64,000 bases of DNA, from assembly GCA_035041965.1 (NCBI GenBank), contig JAPYMA010000539.1:44370-108369 (forward strand), given 5' to 3'. Source of the stretch: Anisakis pegreffii. Taxonomy: Eukaryota > Nematoda > Chromadorea > Rhabditida > Anisakidae. Under the pieces are notes generated by a model. That model did not search any database, was not told the DNA's origin, and worked only from the letters and a program-made list of their open reading frames with translations. Position numbers and translations under genes: made by a program. Shown piece after piece: positions 62,271 through 64,000 of the stretch; the first letter of the stretch is position 1, and each line of letters begins with the position of its first letter.

Positions 62271-64000
62271 ACACTAATAATATCACATCAGACCTGTTCC
62301 AGCTGTCCCTAAATAGCGCTATGAAGAAGACGGTCTTCGAGTCACCACTTAGCGACTCGACTCTACAGGTGAATGGTCCAGGCGAACTTTCCAGACCTAC
62401 CGCTGACCTCATAAGGCGCTTCATACCCTACTTTTATGGAGCTCAATTTACTTACATGGGAAGTTATGTTCTTTTCTTATGCCAGTGTAGCTGCTATCAA
62501 TGTCATTTACAACTCCTCCCTTAACTAACTGCTCAAATATTTTCTCATGTGATACGTCTATCCCTAAGAATCGATCGGTTTCGAGAGCTTTTTCTCAGCT
62601 AGGCGTTTACCTCAATGACTGCGGTGAGACTATGCACAGAAGCTTAACATTATCGTTAAGCCAAAGTTTGGTCTAATATGGTTAAAGCCTACTCAGTTCT
62701 AGGAAAGATCAACTGATATCCAATAAGCTTACGTTAGGTCAAGTTAGCTCCTGATAAACTTGCAGCCACACTTAGTATTCGAGTGATCTAATGCGCTGAT
62801 CCAATGACTAATGCACAGAATAAATGAATCAATAAACAATGAAAACATTTGTAACAATTGTTGACAATGAGTACAATAACATGTTTACAGATCAGTTAAT
62901 TTACAGTTCAAAAAAATAAATGAAAAACAAAATCCGATAAGCCATGAATCTGAATCAGACGTTCGGTTTCCTTCCATCCTCTGCTATCGTAAGTTTCGGA
63001 TACGAGTTTTTTTCATTTCTGAGGGGATCAAATCGATGATTCATAGAACTAGAATTGGAATATTTTTTAGGATGTGTGCATTCAGAAACCAAACCCTCGC
63101 CCTGATTTCTTCCTAAGGGATAACAGAAATTTGTGGACGACGTGCAAAATTGCGATAACGATTACTTCTTACTCTCTGTTAAGACAGTAGCACAATTGTT
63201 GATGAACGGCATTTATCAACCATGGCTTATCTAATCGAGACCAAATAAGAATGAAAATGAATAAAAATTAAGTTGAAACTGTTAACCTGGCGCTCAATCG
63301 CGCCATCGTATCGTTTTTCCTTCATGTATGACAGCTGTTGTTTTTGTACTGATCCACTGTGATACTGCTATGGCAACTATTGTTGATTAATGATAAATCT
63401 TCTTGTTATTCAGGTCACGACCACCGAATGTCTTCTTGTTGATCATCGAATCTCATCTGGCCACCAACATCGGTCCTTGTGTCCGGTCATCCGTTGGAAT
63501 CGATAACGACGCCTAGAGTCCACCTATAATTAAATGACAGTGTAATGATCGGTACTGACATTTTGAAGCACATGCCGAACTACTAGATTATCAAAAATAT
63601 CCACGGCGCAATCCTAAATATTAACAGAAAATGAATCAACAAACTGAGACCGTGAATGAAATATACACACAGCATCAATTTACCGCACAAAACAAACACA
63701 AGTGAAGTAAATGAAGACTGAATGAGACATCGATGTTATGAGTAGGGCGATCACAGTGCACGACCAGTGGTGATCAATTGATATGGCACCATCAACAGAT
63801 CGATGACATTCAAACAGTGCACATTTATAATCGCACTTATGATCAGAACCGCAAACCGCGCACTTATTATTAGACCATAAAACCAGTCAGTGAATTCCAA
63901 TATTAATGGGAAAAAAAGAACTGATATTTCGTCGAGATCATTCTCCAGGATCTGAGGAGAATCAAGGGAAAGGCAACTCCATCGAAATTTATAAGAAAAA
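62271..64000. other. Right end, no gene recognised
   Basis: A plus-strand frame at 62201..62524 overlaps the inverted-repeat element and is not supported. A minus-strand segment near 63440..63527 opens after a TTATAG acceptor and encodes about 26 residues rich in Arg and Trp (RRRYRFQRMTGHKDRCWWPD) before a stop. It could be a terminal exon of a gene to the right, but evidence is thin. Confidence 0.35.

Overview
This window is nuclear DNA from a small-genome invertebrate animal. It is AT-rich and carries compact multi-exon genes. The introns run from about 50 to 450 bp, with GT..AG ends and T-rich acceptors (TTTCAG, TTTTAG, occasionally TTGAG). I infer an ecdysozoan, most likely a nematode-like worm, but the species cannot be fixed from the sequence. 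I see no bacterial operon structure, no CRISPR array and no viral gene.

Layout. 0-4 kb: the 3' part of a minus-strand RGS-domain gene, with its upstream exons only partly found. 4.2-13 kb: gene-poor, nothing recognised. 13.0-15.9 kb: a plus-strand CEP43/FOP-type centrosomal protein. 17.6-20.5 kb: a plus-strand SEPTIN7/UNC-59-type septin. 22.4-27.9 kb: a minus-strand gene whose exons join in phase into about 575 residues, with a Slac2/MyRIP-type Rab-binding helix and zinc finger at the start and two Ig domains at the end. 30.4-45.3 kb: a minus-strand proteasome activator PA200 (PSME4) gene with about 40 exons and a tRNA-Ala gene in one intron. 45.6-46.0 kb: a possible 93-residue membrane protein. 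47.0-49.5 kb: a complete gamma-SNAP. 50.4-51.6 kb: a complete PIN1 with a tRNA-His in its first intron. 52.9-56.7 kb: a complete FOXRED1. 57-64 kb: repeats, including triplicated and duplicated blocks and a GC-rich element bounded by inverted repeats.

The genes do not form one pathway. They serve G-protein signalling (RGS), the centrosome (CEP43), the cytoskeleton and cytokinesis (septin), probable Rab-linked vesicle transport (the RabBD-Ig protein), nuclear proteasome activation (PSME4), SNARE recycling (gamma-SNAP), proline isomerisation (PIN1) and mitochondrial complex I assembly (FOXRED1). From 22 to 57 kb every recognised gene lies on the minus strand.

Exon limits were set by hand from splice motifs, reading phase and similarity to known families recalled from memory. 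Where exact exon coordinates are given the phases add up; a few ends could be off by a base or so.
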